64,000 bases of DNA from an uncultured Aquitalea sp. Lineage in GTDB: Bacteria > Pseudomonadota > Gammaproteobacteria > Burkholderiales > Chromobacteriaceae. The DNA lies in NCBI RefSeq assembly GCF_945957525.1, contig NZ_CAMFLA010000004.1, positions 124,001 through 188,000 on the forward strand. The letters are read 5' to 3'. The notes below the pieces were generated by a model. That model saw only the letters and a program-made list of their open reading frames with translations, ran no database searches and had not been told where the DNA came from. The position numbers and the translations under genes were made by a program. This document shows, in pieces, positions 63,983-64,000 of the stretch. Within the stretch, counting starts at the first letter, position 1, and every line of letters starts with the position of its first letter.

Positions 63983-64000
63983 ACGCAAGAATCTTTCATA

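Overview
The window is GC-rich (roughly 60-65% by eye), densely coding DNA from a free-living betaproteobacterium. The closest fit is the Neisseriales family Chromobacteriaceae (Chromobacterium-like). The clues are an adjacent class I phaC-phaA pair without phaB, a leuC-entericidin-leuD...leuB-asd-fimV-truA-trpF-trpB-trpA-accD gene order, flagellar genes, a second infA, and split pqiA. No insertion sequence, prophage, CRISPR array, rRNA or tRNA was seen.

Layout. 1-1.6 kb: end of a flagellar rod/hook operon (flgB-flgC-flgD-flgE', minus strand). 1.8-5.4 kb: OsmC-family protein, tsaD and the ABC-F ATPase yheS. 5.6-10.8 kb: a complete curli locus, csgDEFG (minus) divergent from csgBAC (plus). Its major curlin has about 22 repeats instead of the five of E. 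coli. 10.8-12.2 kb: FAD-linked 2-hydroxyacid dehydrogenase. 12.3-28.9 kb: a long minus-strand block with accD, trpA, trpB, trpF, truA, two tandem FimV-like genes, an Asd homologue, asd, leuB, an SMR transporter, leuD, a 45-residue entericidin-like lipoprotein and leuC. 29-32 kb: XRE regulator, MFS permease, hslR and an FAH-family hydrolase. 32.6-35.7 kb: phaC-phaA for polyhydroxybutyrate. 36-44 kb: assorted single genes (YkgJ-like, phosphodiesterase, DGC-domain, unknown protein, hydrolase, rluF, EamA permease, amidase). 44.3-47.8 kb: pqiA1-pqiA2-pqiB-pqiC intermembrane lipid transport operon. 47.8-64 kb: small proteins, TSUP/LysR pair, iron alcohol dehydrogenase, solute-binding protein, hutD-acpH, marC, lysP, ACT-domain protein, isoaspartyl peptidase, a second infA, REC-EAL phosphodiesterase, arfB, isochorismatase-family hydrolase, a nitronate-monooxygenase-like enzyme and an Lrp regulator.

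How the parts work together. The curli cluster carries a regulator, secretion pore, two accessory secretion factors, nucleator, fibre subunit and a CsgC-like chaperone, so it should be self-sufficient. The leu, asd and trp genes are housekeeping biosynthesis. FimV proteins link to type IV pilus or polar assembly. phaC and phaA can make PHB if a reductase exists elsewhere.

The most striking unexplained signal is a short DNA word, GTTKGCCGAAG (K = G or T). It occurs at least 26 times exactly in 64 kb, on both strands. In genes it is usually read as Leu-Ala-Glu with the uncommon TTG leucine codon, and several intergenic copies sit beside terminators. This looks like a genome-wide signal such as a lineage-specific DNA uptake sequence. 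Other leads are three candidate structured RNAs in intergenic regions, a cluster of DnaA-box-like sites, and a G9 tract inside a TSUP transporter gene.
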